From positions 7,211,001 through 7,275,000 of the forward strand of contig CAMQGK010000463.1 of NCBI GenBank assembly GCA_947000775.1: DNA of 64,000 nucleotides. Reading direction: 5' to 3'. A program made the position numbers and the translations under genes. The notes under the pieces are model-generated. The model ran no database searches. It was not told the origin of the DNA and saw nothing but the letters and a program-made list of their open reading frames with translations. Source of the stretch: Pterois miles. Taxonomy: Eukaryota > Chordata > Actinopteri > Perciformes > Scorpaenidae. Shown piece after piece: positions 48,794 to 60,432 of the stretch (position 1 is its first letter; each line of letters starts with the position of its first letter).

Positions 48794-49852
48794 CAGTGGT
48801 GGGATGTAACTATAAGTACATTTAACCTAATGTGAGCCTACTTAACAACATATCTGTAATTTACTTAAGTATTTCTATTTCATGACCCTTTATACAATGC
48901 GTCCACTCCACTACATTACAGTGGGAAATATTGTGCTTTTTACTGATCCACTACATTTACAGTATATGGCAGCCATTGTTAAAAGTTAATTTGCAGAATG
49001 ACATTTTGCACAAAACATATGAGTTTATAAATATGTTGCATTTTTATTGATTAAACTATTCAACAGTATGTAAAGTACTTAAATTTAGCTCCAACCCAAC
49101 CAACTAGTAAAATTATCAGTAATATTAATCAGATAATATAATATATAATAGTATAACACTCACAGGCCTTTTTCTGAGGACTTTATTTTAGTAAAATTTG
49201 CTAATAATTCTTCCATGCAAAACACATGAAAAACTTAAAAAATGAGACATTTTAAAATTAATCTGATAGTATATAAAATTTGAGTGACAGGTTAGTTAAT
49301 AATTTAGTTATTTTTAGTTTGTGATCAAAAAAACAATGATCAGCCACTGTTTTGATAACCAATTAATTGTTGAGGTCCTTTTTCATGCAAAAAAAAAAAA
49401 AAAAATCAGCAAAATACAACAAGACATTCGACAGTTTCAGCTTCTCAAATGTGACAAATTTGCTGTTTTTTTCCGTCCTAAATGACGATAAACTGAATCA
49501 TTTAGATGGACAAAACAAAACATTTGAAGATGTCACTAAGAACTCTGGGTAATTGTGATGCATTTCTCACTGTTTAATTCTGTTTTGCAAACCAATCAAT
49601 CAATTGATCAATGAAATAACCAGTAGATCAATCAGTTGTAGCTCTACGTAGCTAAAAAGTAGCTCCACCTCAAGTGTGAGTGTATATAGAAATAAATTTA
49701 CTAGATACACCAAGTTTTCTCTGCATTAACTTACTTTTTACTTTTGATACTTAAAGTAAATTTAACTTCTATGTAAGGAGCATTTTGAATGCAGAACTTT
49801 TACTTTTAATGGAGTATGCTTAAGTAAACGATCTGAATACTTCACCACAAAT
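48794..49852. repeat. Large AGTACT-type repeat with nested MITE
   Basis: The reverse copy opens GCCAGTGGTGGGATGTAACT and closes AAACGATCTGAATACTTCAC. A MITE of the AGGGCTGCAAC family lies inside at about 49336-49652 (AATTAATTGTTGAGG at one end, AATCAGTTGTAGCTCTA at the other). Confidence 0.6.
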
Positions 49853-50051
49853 GCCAATTTTTTTAGTTTTTATTTATTTATTTTTAAAAAGCCAATTATT
49901 ATTTGCACATGGCAGCTTCATTTGTACAGTAAATGTGTGTTTGATTTTTTGATAAATCTAAAAAAAAGATTGATGGTGAACTCCAACACACTAAATGTGA
50001 GAGCGCTTAAATTGGATTTTAACTGAGTTGTGTAAACCAGTCAACTTTTTT

Positions 50052-50336
50052 AAGAAAGAAAAGAAAGAAAGAAAGAAAGATATTCCTTTATTAGTACACT
50101 CTGTTGTTCACACAGTACATATACATGTCAATGGAGAGATGTCAGAGTGAGGGGCCTGCTCCTGACAAGCACCCAGAGCAGTTGGGGGTTTGGTGCCTTG
50201 CTCAGGGGCACCTCGGCAGTGCTCAAGAGGTAAACTGGCACCTCTCCAGCAACCAGTTGGTCTTGGTCCATGGGGGACTTGAACCGGTGACCTCCGCGTC
50301 CTAACCCAAGTCCTTACGGACTGAGCTACTGCCGCC
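50052..50336 (-). mobile_element. tRNA-derived SINE, copy D
   Basis: Same family. The minus-strand head is GGCAGTAGCTCAGTCCGTAA with B-box-like GGTCACCGGTTCAAGTCC, and the tail is (TTTC)n. About 20 nt next to the 3' motif are missing: TTATTAGT joins ACACTCTGTTG directly. Confidence 0.85.
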
Positions 50337-53300
50337 CCCCTTTTTCATGTCCTAAATAGGTAGACACTATGTCACAGACCCCACTTGGTAAGGTTTCACT
50401 TCAGATACCTCCATCTGAAAAGATTTATGGTTGTTTAAGACCAGAAATCTAGTTGTCAACTACAGTTGAGGAGATAACCATGGACGAAGTAAAACCATAG
50501 TAGCCACTTTTATGACTCTTACTCACATTGGGTTCACTTCTATAGTAAATTAAATATTGAAAATAAACTATTCAACATTTTGGGGACCCCCTGGAACTCC
50601 CTCGAGGACACTGGTGTAAACTCTTTGACATGCTGCTCAGTGAAATGGATCTTTCTGTTCCAGGCTGCTCTAATTTATACAATATTGTCACCTTCTGCAA
50701 ACATAATAATTTTTAAACAGTGTTCAATATAAAACCATGGGGCCATGCTTAAAAATGTAACACTGGAAATTGTTTCTTGTCAAAGGTGTGCAAGTTTAAA
50801 AAACTAGACAACAACTTTTCTTTAGTCTCTTCTTCTGTCTGTTTTTCTGCTTTCCAAAACCAGCAAGTAAATGTGATAGAGACACACAGGCAGAAATTAA
50901 TTTAAGATAATGGAGAAATGAAAGTCTGAATCAGAGTGAGGCTGGTAAATCACTGCTTTCCTCTTGGTTACAAAATAACTAAGCAGCACATTGTGTGATG
51001 ACTTCAGGCGAAAGCAGCACCACTATTTGCATACAGTTGTACTGTATTATATTTAAATGACTTTTTAGACATTTTCATTATGAGTTTTAGCTATGGTTGA
51101 TGAGAAACTTTAAACTCAAATCAGTCTTCTGAATGATTTGAGGTGGGTAGACGCTGCTCAGAGGAACATGTCTCGTCATTACTTAATGGTGCTCATGGGA
51201 TAGTGACTGTCATTCTGCAGTGAACAACATCATGATGAGTATCTCTCCATGTCTTATTAGGTTGAATGGACAAAAAAAGGACACAAAAATGCTGTGTGCA
51301 TGAATATCTCCAATTGTTTTTTTCTCCAAACCCCATGTTCAACAGCTGCAGTGTCATCTTTGCAGATCAGCTAATGTGTGTAATTTGCCTGCAAGTTGTA
51401 TCTGTAAAATGAAAATCTTGTCTTTAGAAACACTCAGCATTTAATTGTTCCACAGTATCTCCTGTGGCTCTGTGCATGACATCCATGGGTGAACATGTTT
51501 CATGCTCCTTCAGCCACATCATGCTGCACATTTTCAACCTGTCAGCTTCCATGAGCTTCCTCTCCACCAGGGACACTGTTGACTCTGAAAGCCAGATGGA
51601 GGATCTTCAGGACATGTGCTCTCTAGACAAGGAAACTACTCAGCTAAAATTAAACTGGTTATACACAGATAACATTCGTAAATTAGCTCTCTTTTTTGCA
51701 GAACACTGTAGTGAACTATGGTTAGATTTCCACAATGCACTACTTTTCTTTTTGGCCTGTAGCCTAATATAAAAACTTATAATAAAGAGCAGCAGATGAC
51801 AGGCATGGATGGCCTCATTTTTAACCTGCAGCTAAATGCAATTTCCCTCAGGCAAGTCATGTATTTAAAATATCTGAGGGATGAATTAGGAAATGTGTCA
51901 AAGATAACTAATTTACTTTCTTAGTAGACCACTGTGTCTCTGCTAATTTAAACCAGTTTGGATATTTTCAATGGGGAAACACACCATCTGACTATACAAT
52001 GAGATATAATAAACCACACTGAAATTAAAATTTTTGATCACTTTGCGCACCTCTACATGGCTCTAGTGTCATGCTGCATTGTGAAAAAAACCCAACTTAA
52101 CACAAATGAGTGCCTGACTCTGATCGTGTTCGTTGTCTATGTGCATGTGTGTGTGTCTTCCCACCCCCTCGCTTGAAGTGATCCTTGCTCTTGTGAGATG
52201 TTTTTGTCCTATGTGAAGCTTCACAGCTGAATGGGCCGTGGTCGGGCGAGGTGAGTTCAGTTGACCTCAGGGTCACACAGAGACAATGGTGGCCGGGCTT
52301 CTTTAGGAAGAACAAAACAGAGACCCCCAGGCTCATGGCCCCTGCTGAGGGAGGGGCTTGGATGTGGTAGGCCATTTTGGAAGAAAGAGGCAGAAGTGGT
52401 GCTGCATCAGATGGGATGTTTTGGATTTCAAGTACATACAGGCTTCTGTAACACAAGTGCTACCAGCTTGGTGTTTTAAGTTGCCAGTTTTACTTGGGAA
52501 GTCTTTTCTTTGCTCAGTTTTATAGTGCAGAAATAAAATTATTTCATGCCTGCAGTTGTTGCATGTATTGTCCATATGCATGACTGCTTTTCCTTTATCT
52601 CAAATAATATAAACTACCACATGGAAATTGTCTTAAAATGATTTTACAACTGATACCTAGATAAATCTTTAACTACCATTTGTGCACAGAGCTTTAAGAG
52701 GAGGGGGAGGTCTAATAAGGAGAGCTGTAAGCTTTTATCTGACCCCATGGGACGATGTGCAGTCTACAGCCTCCCTGCATCCACCCACCCCCCACCTCAC
52801 TTCCATATGCAGAGGAACTAGCCCACACCACTGGCTTTGTGTGGGGGGTTGGGGGTCATGACTGAGCGCTCCCACTCCCACCATGTGCCCAGAGATGTTG
52901 GAGAAGAAGAAAAGATATCAGGGTGAAAAGTTTTCTATTTATTGGTCAGTTGGAGGAGAGAGCATTGAAGCTTAAATCAAGTACACCTTTTGTTAAAGTG
53001 AACTTCCACCAACTCTGCCTGAGGACAACCAAGTGTAATTTACAGCAACGTCAGCATGCTGAAAAGAGATCTTTCACTGGTTTAATTATGAAAAATGTTA
53101 TTGATCAGCAGCTGGGAACACACACCCCCATCTCCTCTCTGAAACACATAAAGGTGATTTTTTTTTTTTTAAAACAACAGAAACTCTAGAGATGGAGAAG
53201 TTGAGGTTAGTGCTTCCTCTTACAGTTGAAGACAATCATGTCTTTATAGTACAGTATTTAGTTTGCTAGTTCCCTCTGCTGGCCAGCTACCATACTGTAT

Positions 53301-53677
53301 AACACCCATACAGTATGTTTGTGACAATTCACAGGATTCAACACATGATAAAAACATTGAAGGTCAGCAGCAGATTGAACACTCCTCAAATGTTTCAGCA
53401 CATCTGCATTTGTGCAGCATCTCAACTCAACATTACTCATAAAAATCAGTTGTTGTCTTTCCAAAGCTTTATATTGAACAGTAAAAACCCCTACTGCATT
53501 TCACCACACCCCCATATTACTCTTAAATACTCAAGGGTTGCATTTAATGGGTCGACTGGTGTGTTCTTGAAAAACACTTGTTTCATTTAACTGTATTTAC
53601 ATTTTTGTGTTGTGAACAAATACATCACTGAAAGGATTTGTGTTACATGTTGTTAAAGCTGCAGGGGGCACAGTAGC

Positions 53678-54085
53678 TTTCAGTAGTGGAAGAAGTACTC
53701 AAAACCTTGACGCAAATGAAAATACTGAACAATGTAAAACATGAAAATGTTGGATAATTTTGCAGCTTTGGGCTTTGAACAATTATTTACAGCTAGCCGT
53801 GTAAGAGGTTTAGAGGCAAAAAGCTTCTTTAACTGTTAATGACAACTGAAATGTGACAAGGTGAAGGATTTTGTGTTGCATTTTTCAAGTTTATTTTTTA
53901 AGTCTTCACTTGAAAAGTCACAGCTATAAGATAAATGTAGTGGAATAAAAAGAATACTTCTCTTTGAAATGTAGTAGACGTTTAATGTAGCATTAAATGG
54001 AAACACTCAATTAAAATACAAGTAGGCCTACCTCAACACTGTACTTTAGTTTAATACTTACGGAAATCTTTTTCTTCCACCACAG
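53678..54085. repeat. AGTACT-type dispersed repeat copy
   Basis: It opens AGTAGTGGAAGAAGTACTC and closes TTTTTCTTCCACCACAG. The interior has ATGTAGTGGAATAAAAAGAA. Decayed and non-coding. Confidence 0.55.
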
Positions 54086-55792
54086 TTTTATACCATATCT
54101 GACTGAAAATGGTGCAAAAATAAAGGGGATTGGGCGTGCCATTTTAGTTATGCCATTTAAGTTAAAACATATAGATTTAAATCATATTAACTGGTAAAAC
54201 AAAACACAGATGTTTTAGGTGCTTATTTTCAACATAGAAAAAAAATAATTGTTCATTTTCACAAGGTATTGCAATTTCTATAAATGCATTAAAGTAAATT
54301 GTTGAGTGCAGCAAACAACTGAAACATCACATCATATTGATCTATATGTTGTATCAGACGGAAAAGTATTTTAACAATTCTTGAATTTCAAACATAATCT
54401 GTTAAAGTGCTCTGAGAGATTTTACTCTTAACTAAAAGCAGAAAAAGAGTCAAGTGAGTTTGGGCCCTACATCCTGTGTAAGGCCCTGAGTTTGTTGTAT
54501 ATTCGACTGCTCTTCTGTTGTGGTTTGATGGTTTTTGCCTTTGGGTTGTGACGTCTCCACACATCCAGATGAAGGGAGCGAGACAGACCAGAAAAAGAGC
54601 ATATTACGAACTTGATGTGGGCAAGAAATGTTACACACAGTCTGGTTTATCTCTGAGGGGAACAAAAAGGCAGTCATGACTGTGAAGAATCCTAATAAGT
54701 TTTAAAAATGTTGATGATATTTCACACCGTACAAACCTTCCAAATCTCTGCTTTTAATCATTTGGATTATTTTAAGTGAAATACTGGTGCATTTTGCCTT
54801 GAAATACTTTGAAGAGAAAATGCAAAAATATATTACTAGCAGACTAATGTTAAAAAGGGTTTTCCTAGCTTAAAACAATTGTTTTAAAACTTCTTTATCC
54901 GTTTCATTTTTATATTTCACTTATCTAGTCCTGAGATTATTATTTGTGTCATTATTTCAGTTACAAATGTTTTGAAACAGTTGTTGAAAGTTAATTTTGT
55001 TAAAACCAAATCAGTATTTTTTGGTTTAATTTCTGTTGAAGTGTTTCTCACAACTATTGAAATTAATTTAACCTTCCCTCGAAACAGATCATTTTGATTC
55101 CAGCCCCAAACGAATTATTGTCTCACTAAAAATCACTTTGAAATGACAATAGAAAACTTTCTAAAATCTAGACTTATCTGATATCACTGTCACAATAATG
55201 TCTCTACTTTAGGTAAAACTTACATTAAGAAATATGTTTACTTCCCCTGAAAAAAAAAAAACTAAACAAAACATTTTTAACAGACTTCAATCCTACTGTT
55301 CACAACCCACAGACTCTGGGTTTATTATAGGTGCTTAATGAGTTTACTGATTTATTTATTTATTATTATTTTTTATATAAATGTTTAATTATATTAGTTT
55401 AGGAATTACACACACTTCTCATCTTCTAAAGCAAACCCAAAACTTGTTTTGTCATTGTATCTTTAAAGGTGGACTGAATTACAATTTACAACAAAATATA
55501 AAACCTTTTATGTTTCAGAATGAAAATATATCAGAATTTTCTTTTTCACAAAAATTAAACTAATTCACATTAATATATATGATATATAAAAACACACTGG
55601 GCTAGTTTTAATGCATCAGCAACAGGTTAATTAGCCGTTTTATTTTATACACGGCTCTTAAAGTATACCATAGTTTTACTATTATATGCTTATTTTTTCA
55701 TTTAAGCTAAAACCATGGGGATTAGGCTATTTATATTTTCAATATAATGCAAAACTTTAATGGACATAAACTGTGTGACTGAGCAGGCTGAT

Positions 55793-55793
55793 G

Positions 55794-55824
<31 letters not shown>

Positions 55825-55835
55825 GTATATATGTA
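55793..55835. repeat. (CA)n(TA)n microsatellite
   Basis: About 11 CA units followed by TATATA/TGTATA steps, immediately upstream of the CpG-rich host-gene region. Confidence 0.9.
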
Positions 55836-57759
55836 TATTTTCTCTCTGTTAAAGGTTGTTGAAAGCCGCAGTGATCCCTGTGTTTCCCTCTCCTTCCCCG
55901 GGAGAGGTGGAGGCTGTTTGGTTGGAGATGTGGGTCGGAAGTACCGTAGTTTATGTATGCTAATGTGGAGAGTTGGGGGTTGTAGCTAGATATTTACGTT
56001 CAGTGGGAGCCGCCCTTCATTCACCCACATGGTTACCAACTGGTCGCCTTCGCGCCACTTTCCTAACCCCGCAATCATTTTTAACCAGCGTATCTGCGCT
56101 ATAAATTGACTCACGATCGGCTCGGATTTCACTTTATGTTTCGTTTTTGTCCGCAGGTAGAAAAGTTTTCGGAATAGTTGCGTATTTATTTCTCTCTTTT
56201 GTCGGTAAGAGACTACACGGCAGCCCAAGCAAGTGAGCGAAGATGGTGGATTTCGGCTGGTGAGTGTCTACCGAGCGCATGTTTATCGGCAAGGAAGTCG
56301 GGTTTTGGGTTCTGTTTCTAACCCCGTTTTGCTGAATCAAACCTCAAACGATGTGTTTTACGCGTGTTTAAATGTGTCTTAATACCATACTGGCGGGGAT
56401 ATGCAAACATTAAAACATAAATGATATGCTGGCGATGAAAACAGTGTAACGTGAGGCGCATGGCAGCCCCCTCTGCTCCACCATTGAGGGAATGAGGGAG
56501 ATTTGAAAAGCTGTCCGGAGCTTTCTCCGCTGCGCTTTAGCAACTAGTTGAAAAAAATACGGCCTCCCAATAACAACACCCGAGTTTTTATAAACACGCT
56601 AGTCCGATATTTGAAAAGTAAGTTTGTAAATATGGTTAATTTGTTGCTCAGTCTCGAGTGCAGTGGTGTGTGAGTTAAAGTGCCCCCCAGAACAAAGCAG
56701 CAGCACATGGGGCAGTTTTAGGCCGCGCGTTTTAGCTTAGCTAGCTTAGCCTAGCTGCCTACACTTAATATAGTTGTACTGTTGGGTAAACGCACACATA
56801 GCACTACCAAGGCGTGTTTCGCTTCAGTTTAAAGACAGGAGTAGATAAATACAACCAATCCATCGGGACAGATGGTGTATTTTCAAACGTGTGCCCGTTT
56901 GTTGTTGGCTAACGGCTAATCAGTGGCGTCAAAGTCTTTTTTATTATGAATCTGCAAACCACATCTAAAAATGAGCCAGCCGTTTTACTGAAAACACCCA
57001 AACTGCTCCTGTGCCATCTCCATATGGTAGTTATTGTAACTGTAGTAACACGGTTTGCCATGTTTTCATCAAGCTAACGCATTAGCTCGCAGCTAGCTAT
57101 GCTACCTGCTCAACCACCAGCGCACGGCTGCAGTTTGCTGCTAGCATCTGTTCCTACATGGACGGTAGCCGTGTTTTGTAGCAGGTCCGAAACCACAAGC
57201 CACGGTGTTTCCTCTAAATGAACAACACGCAGTTGCAGATTTCAGTGTGCAATACTACGTTGGCGTTTAGCTTGGTTGGTTTAAAGTCATTTTATGCTAA
57301 GGTTGGCGCACTTCGAGGCGCCATGTTAAAGGCGGTGGGGGAGGGGTGAACAACACCGTTCCCTGCGCAGGCGCCCCCGTGTCGCAGGGAACGCGGGCCG
57401 CAGGCTGCGCTGCTCATTCATGTTTTCACTGACCTCGTGCTGCTGCGATAAATCATAACATCTTGTATCACTACAACTAACTCGCGGAGTTATCTACTAA
57501 CCAGTGATAGTGGTGCACATTTATGGCGGAGGGGAATGCGAATTTCACGTTTTTAGATTAATTTAATTACAATAAACACATGCGCACCTGCATGCCTAAC
57601 TTGTTGCAATGCCAAAAAGTCGTTCATCACTGTCTTAATAACTATCCCATGTGTTTTTTTTTTTTTAATTTTCAGATCCACTATGAAGTGCAGGACTCCA
57701 AGCGGGAGCAGTGTGACCATCTTTCTCATGGTGCTGGAGGGCAGTGGTGCTGTAATCTG

Positions 57760-57842
57760 TCTGTGTATTGTCAAAGTGCTTACAGTGCAGGTAGTACTAT
57801 GTAATACCTACTGCAGTGGAGGCACTTACAGCAATACCCTGA
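57760..57842 (+). ncRNA. mir17: mir-17 precursor
   Basis: The 5p mature miRNA at 57772-57794 matches vertebrate miR-17-5p over its whole length, with seed AAAGTGC. The 3p arm is at 57810-57832 (ACTGCAGTGGAGGCACTTAC). The arms pair around a short loop, with GTATTG/CAATAC at the base. The miRNA represses regulators of cell cycle and apoptosis such as Bim, PTEN and p21. Confidence 0.97.
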
Positions 57843-57889
57843 CACTGGTGTGCAGATTTTTTGATGTTACGTGTCATTTTGAAGTACTG

Positions 57890-57970
57890 TCTTTGTGCTA
57901 AGGTGCATCTAGTGCAGATAGTGAAATAGACTAGCACCTACTGCCCTAAGTGCTCCTTCTGGCATAAGGG
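57890..57970 (+). ncRNA. mir18a: mir-18a precursor
   Basis: The 5p mature is at 57899-57921 (starts TAAGGTGCATCTAGTGCAG), seed AAGGTGC. The 3p is at 57940-57962 (ACTGCCCTAAGTGCTCCTTC). Second hairpin, about 50 nt after mir-17, as in the mammalian cluster. Confidence 0.97.
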
Positions 57971-58023
57971 GCTGTGATATGCGCCACCAGACCATTTTTA
58001 ATTTCTAATTGGGCTCAAATATC

Positions 58024-58109
58024 TTGCAGTTCTCTGCTAGTTTTGCATAGTTGCACTACAAGAATAGATGAGTTGTGCAAATCTATGCAAAACTGATGGT
58101 GGCCTGCTT
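58024..58109 (+). ncRNA. mir19a: mir-19a precursor
   Basis: The 3p mature is at 58074-58096 (starts TGTGCAAATCTATGCAAAAC), seed GTGCAAA. The 5p arm is at 58039-58060 (AGTTTTGCATAGTTGCACTA). miR-19 is the main PTEN-repressing member of the cluster. Confidence 0.97.
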
Positions 58110-58225
58110 GCTCTCCACCTGTTTAGATTTTTGGTTTCGGGGGTGTCACATCAAACGCAATCTGTTTGCATAATACACATGTAACACTCAGTAATTTCCA
58201 GTTCTCATCAAGTGACTCAGTTTCA

Positions 58226-58301
58226 GCAGTGCTAAAGTGCTTATAGTGCAGGTAGTGTTTTTCTCCTATCTACTGCAATGTAAGCACTTGAAGTACTTCT
58301 A
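58226..58301 (+). ncRNA. mir20a: mir-20a precursor
   Basis: The 5p mature is at 58233-58255 (starts TAAAGTGCTTATAGTGCAGG), same seed as miR-17. The 3p arm is at 58272-58293 (ACTGCAATGTAAGCACTTGA). Confidence 0.97.
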
Positions 58302-58356
58302 ACTAACTGCATCTTTCTGAAGATTAGATGTTTACAATCATGAAAGATATTTTAAT

Positions 58357-58441
58357 CATTGCTTGGTCAGTTTTGCTGGTTTGCATTCAGCTTTTACTGA
58401 TGTTCGCTGTGCAAATCCATGCAAAACTGACTAGGTTGATG
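58357..58441 (+). ncRNA. mir19b: mir-19b precursor
   Basis: The 3p mature is at 58408-58430 (starts TGTGCAAATCCATGCAAAAC), differing from mir-19a by the central C. The 5p arm is at 58369-58391 (AGTTTTGCTGGTTTGCATTC). Confidence 0.97.
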
Positions 58442-58518
58442 AACTATGCTCAGCCAAGTGGGCTTGCTTTTCATCAAGACTTGGATGTGTTTGACGTTTC
58501 GGGTATTTGGTGATGTCC

Positions 58519-58595
58519 CCTGCTGTGCAGGTGGGGATTTGTAGCAATGCTGTGTACCTGGAGGTATTGCACTTGTCCCGGCCTGTATAGGAGCG
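58519..58595 (+). ncRNA. mir92a: mir-92a precursor
   Basis: The 3p mature is at 58565-58586 (starts TATTGCACTTGTCCCGGCCT), seed ATTGCAC. The 5p arm is at about 58529-58551 (AGGTGGGGATTTGTAGCAAT). Last hairpin of the cluster. Confidence 0.97.
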
Positions 58596-59371
58596 AGGAG
58601 ATGGAGCTGACCTGGATCATGACCCATGTGACTAGAAAAGGCTGCACTTAACTGCATGTCTGTGCTATTTTGGTCTGTATGATTTGCCTGTGATTATTGA
58701 TGGGTAATGTTTTTAACTTGTAACATTTTCTGAAATATATTACATTTCCAACTTTTTATTTTTCTCTGGCTGCTTCATTATGCAAATCTCACAATTAAAT
58801 TCACAGGTGTTAAACACAAGTGTTTAAGTTTTGCATCTCAGTTGAATTTTAAGTGAAGTGTCTGAAAAGGTTTTTGTGGTATTGGTACATTAAAAAAATT
58901 GGTAATCTGTTTTGGTCAACAAACCTGTTATACGTTTGGTTATCTCTGCACTTTCGGCAACATGAGAAACAATTTACCAATATTAGACTATGAGGTGTCA
59001 TGTTGATGACCTTGGTCATCTCGTTAAATAAATCACATTTCTCAACTGGATTTAACCACTGTGTGGACCTCATAGGTCATAATAAAATGTATGAAGGCGT
59101 GAACCTTGTAATTATTTTTTCAGAGGCCCCCCAATTTTATTGTACTTTTTCATTAGTTATATAATGTACTTAATTACATTTCACTATTAGATGTTATAAG
59201 CAATGATTACATTGTCAGAATTGTTGGTCATTGTCTTGATTTGTAATATTGAAAAAAATATATATTAAAAAAAGGTAATTAAAACTCCTAAACTTATTTT
59301 ATAGGTCAGTTAAACTAAGAAGATAGTAGTTTTAATTGAGAAAAGAATGTGTTTGAAAAAGGAAATATTTT

Positions 59372-59550
59372 TGTAATTGAGTACTAATGATTGTCAGTCA
59401 GGTATCAATGTGCTTTGGCCCAATTTTGGTTAAAGAACATTAAAAAGGCCTAAATTATCCATGCTGTTATGAATCAACCTGTGATTAAATACCTTCAAAA
59501 TTCACAATACTAAGCATTATTAAGCTGGTTTTAATGAAAACTTGACCATG
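59372..59550. repeat. Direct repeat, unit 1 (of 2)
   Basis: Shares TTGTCAGTCA, GTCAAT/ATCAAT, AAAGG-CTAAATTA, ATGAATCAA, TTATTAAGCT and TTTTAATGAAAA in the same order with unit 2 at 59639-59817, offset about 266 bp. The sequence family is unknown. Confidence 0.7.
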
Positions 59551-59638
59551 AGACACTTTAAAGCACCTGAAATCTGTAGTTTGCTTCAAATTTAGTCTTG
59601 ATGTAGTTTTCTTCTGATTAGAAATCACTGTGAACTAT

Positions 59639-59817
59639 GTAATTACTGGTGTTTAAGATTGTCAGTCAAGTGTCAATTTATTTATGCTGAATTTTCCATA
59701 AAGGACATCAAAAGGTCTAAATTACTCATGCCTTTATGAATCAATCCATTAATAAATTATCATAAAATCGACACAACGCGTTATTAAGCTAATTTTAATG
59801 AAAAAAATCGAGCAATG
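59639..59817. repeat. Direct repeat, unit 2 (of 2)
   Basis: Partner of 59372-59550. Differences are mostly substitutions and short indels, so the duplication is not recent. Confidence 0.7.
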
Positions 59818-60284
59818 TTTGTTTTGAATTGAGGTTTTGTTTTCGGGTTTACTTCATCGATGTAATGAACCCAAGTATGTAGGCCTGTATATTTAACTTA
59901 TTAAACATGAATCACAGTGTGAGAGCTGAGGTTGGGGCGGGCCCACTAGATGTCGCTGTCCGGCCGCAGCTCGGCTGGTATCCCTCCGCGGAGTGCAGGT
60001 ACGGTTACGGTACCGCCTCTGCTGCCGGTCCAGCCAACTTGGACAACATGCCGCTTTCAAACAGACTCGTCACACCGCCGCAACTTTCCCTCCGTGTGTC
60101 TGGATTTAAGTGATTATCTGGAGCGTTTCCTCGACACAAACTCAAACGCCACATGAGCGACACTGAATCCTGAAACCTGAGATGTGGACGAGACTCACCT
60201 GAGTGGACTAGAGGTTCAGAGGAAACCTTTAACTTTCAAACTAGCGTCTTTTTTTGTGGAGTATTAACCCTGGATTTGATTAAA

Positions 60285-60432
60285 ATGGGTGTGCTGTTGG
60301 CGAACTACGTTTTCTTCCTGGCGTGTTGTGGGTTTGGGTTTGGAAGCTCAAACAAATGCGACGAAGTGCGGAAAGTTTTCCAACTCAGACAAATTGGACC
60401 AAATCAATTATTGCCTTTAAGCCCCAGACCAG
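60285..60432 (+). CDS. gpc5: Glypican-5, first coding exon (partial gene)
   Basis: ATG at 60285 opens a signal peptide (MGVLLANYVFFLACCGFGFG), followed by CDEVRKVFQLRQIG and LPLSPRPG, up to a GTATGT donor at 60433 (phase 1). The stretch CDEVRKVFQ parallels the start of the mature glypican domain (in human GPC5, C-E-E-V-R-K-L-F-Q). Glypicans are GPI-anchored heparan sulfate proteoglycans that modulate Wnt, Hedgehog and FGF signalling at the cell surface. Only exon 1 (49 codons plus 1 nt) is in the window; the other exons lie downstream. Position next to miR-17~92 matches the human MIR17HG-GPC5 order and argues against GPC3, which accompanies the paralogous X-linked cluster. Which teleost gpc5 paralogue this is cannot be told. 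Confidence 0.87.

Larger units (their letters stand above)
48543..55850. other. Spacer ephrin-B to miR-17~92 host
   Basis: It begins with the ephrin-B 3' UTR. It holds a large AGTACT-type repeat with a MITE inside it, SINE copy D and another AGTACT-type copy (53678-54085). No coding region is supported; frames at 51464 and 52923 have no recognisable domain. A (CA)n(TA)n tract at 55793-55835 lies just before the CpG-rich host-gene promoter. Confidence 0.5.
55900..58600 (+). ncRNA. mir17hg: miR-17~92 host transcript (MIR17HG-like)
   Basis: A CpG-rich region (about 55860-57430) precedes the six hairpins. A plausible first exon ends at 56259 (GGCTG, then GTGAGTG). A plausible acceptor follows a T-rich tract at 57675 (TTTTCAG), about 85 nt before mir-17. 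If spliced so, the only exon-1 ATG (56243) reads MVDFG and hits TGA at the junction, which argues for a non-coding host. Boundaries and the transcription start are inferred; the 3' end is arbitrary. Confidence 0.6.
58600..60284. other. Spacer miR-17~92 to gpc5, with a duplicated block
   Basis: AT-rich to about 59880, then GC-richer in the last 350 bp, which should be the gpc5 promoter and 5' UTR. It holds an imperfect direct repeat, 59372-59550 and 59639-59817. No coding region apart from the 5' UTR is supported. Confidence 0.5.

Noticed and set aside
51464..51772. 102-codon plus-strand frame
   Set aside because: No recognisable domain or splice context; length is compatible with chance in 64 kb.
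56243..56280. Protein-coding start MVDFGW
   Set aside because: It stops at once if spliced and soon in the intron if not. The context is the miRNA host transcript.
57580..57901. Open frames of 72-74 codons over mir-17
   Set aside because: They overlap the miRNA hairpin and have no homology. Pri-miRNA sequence explains the conservation.
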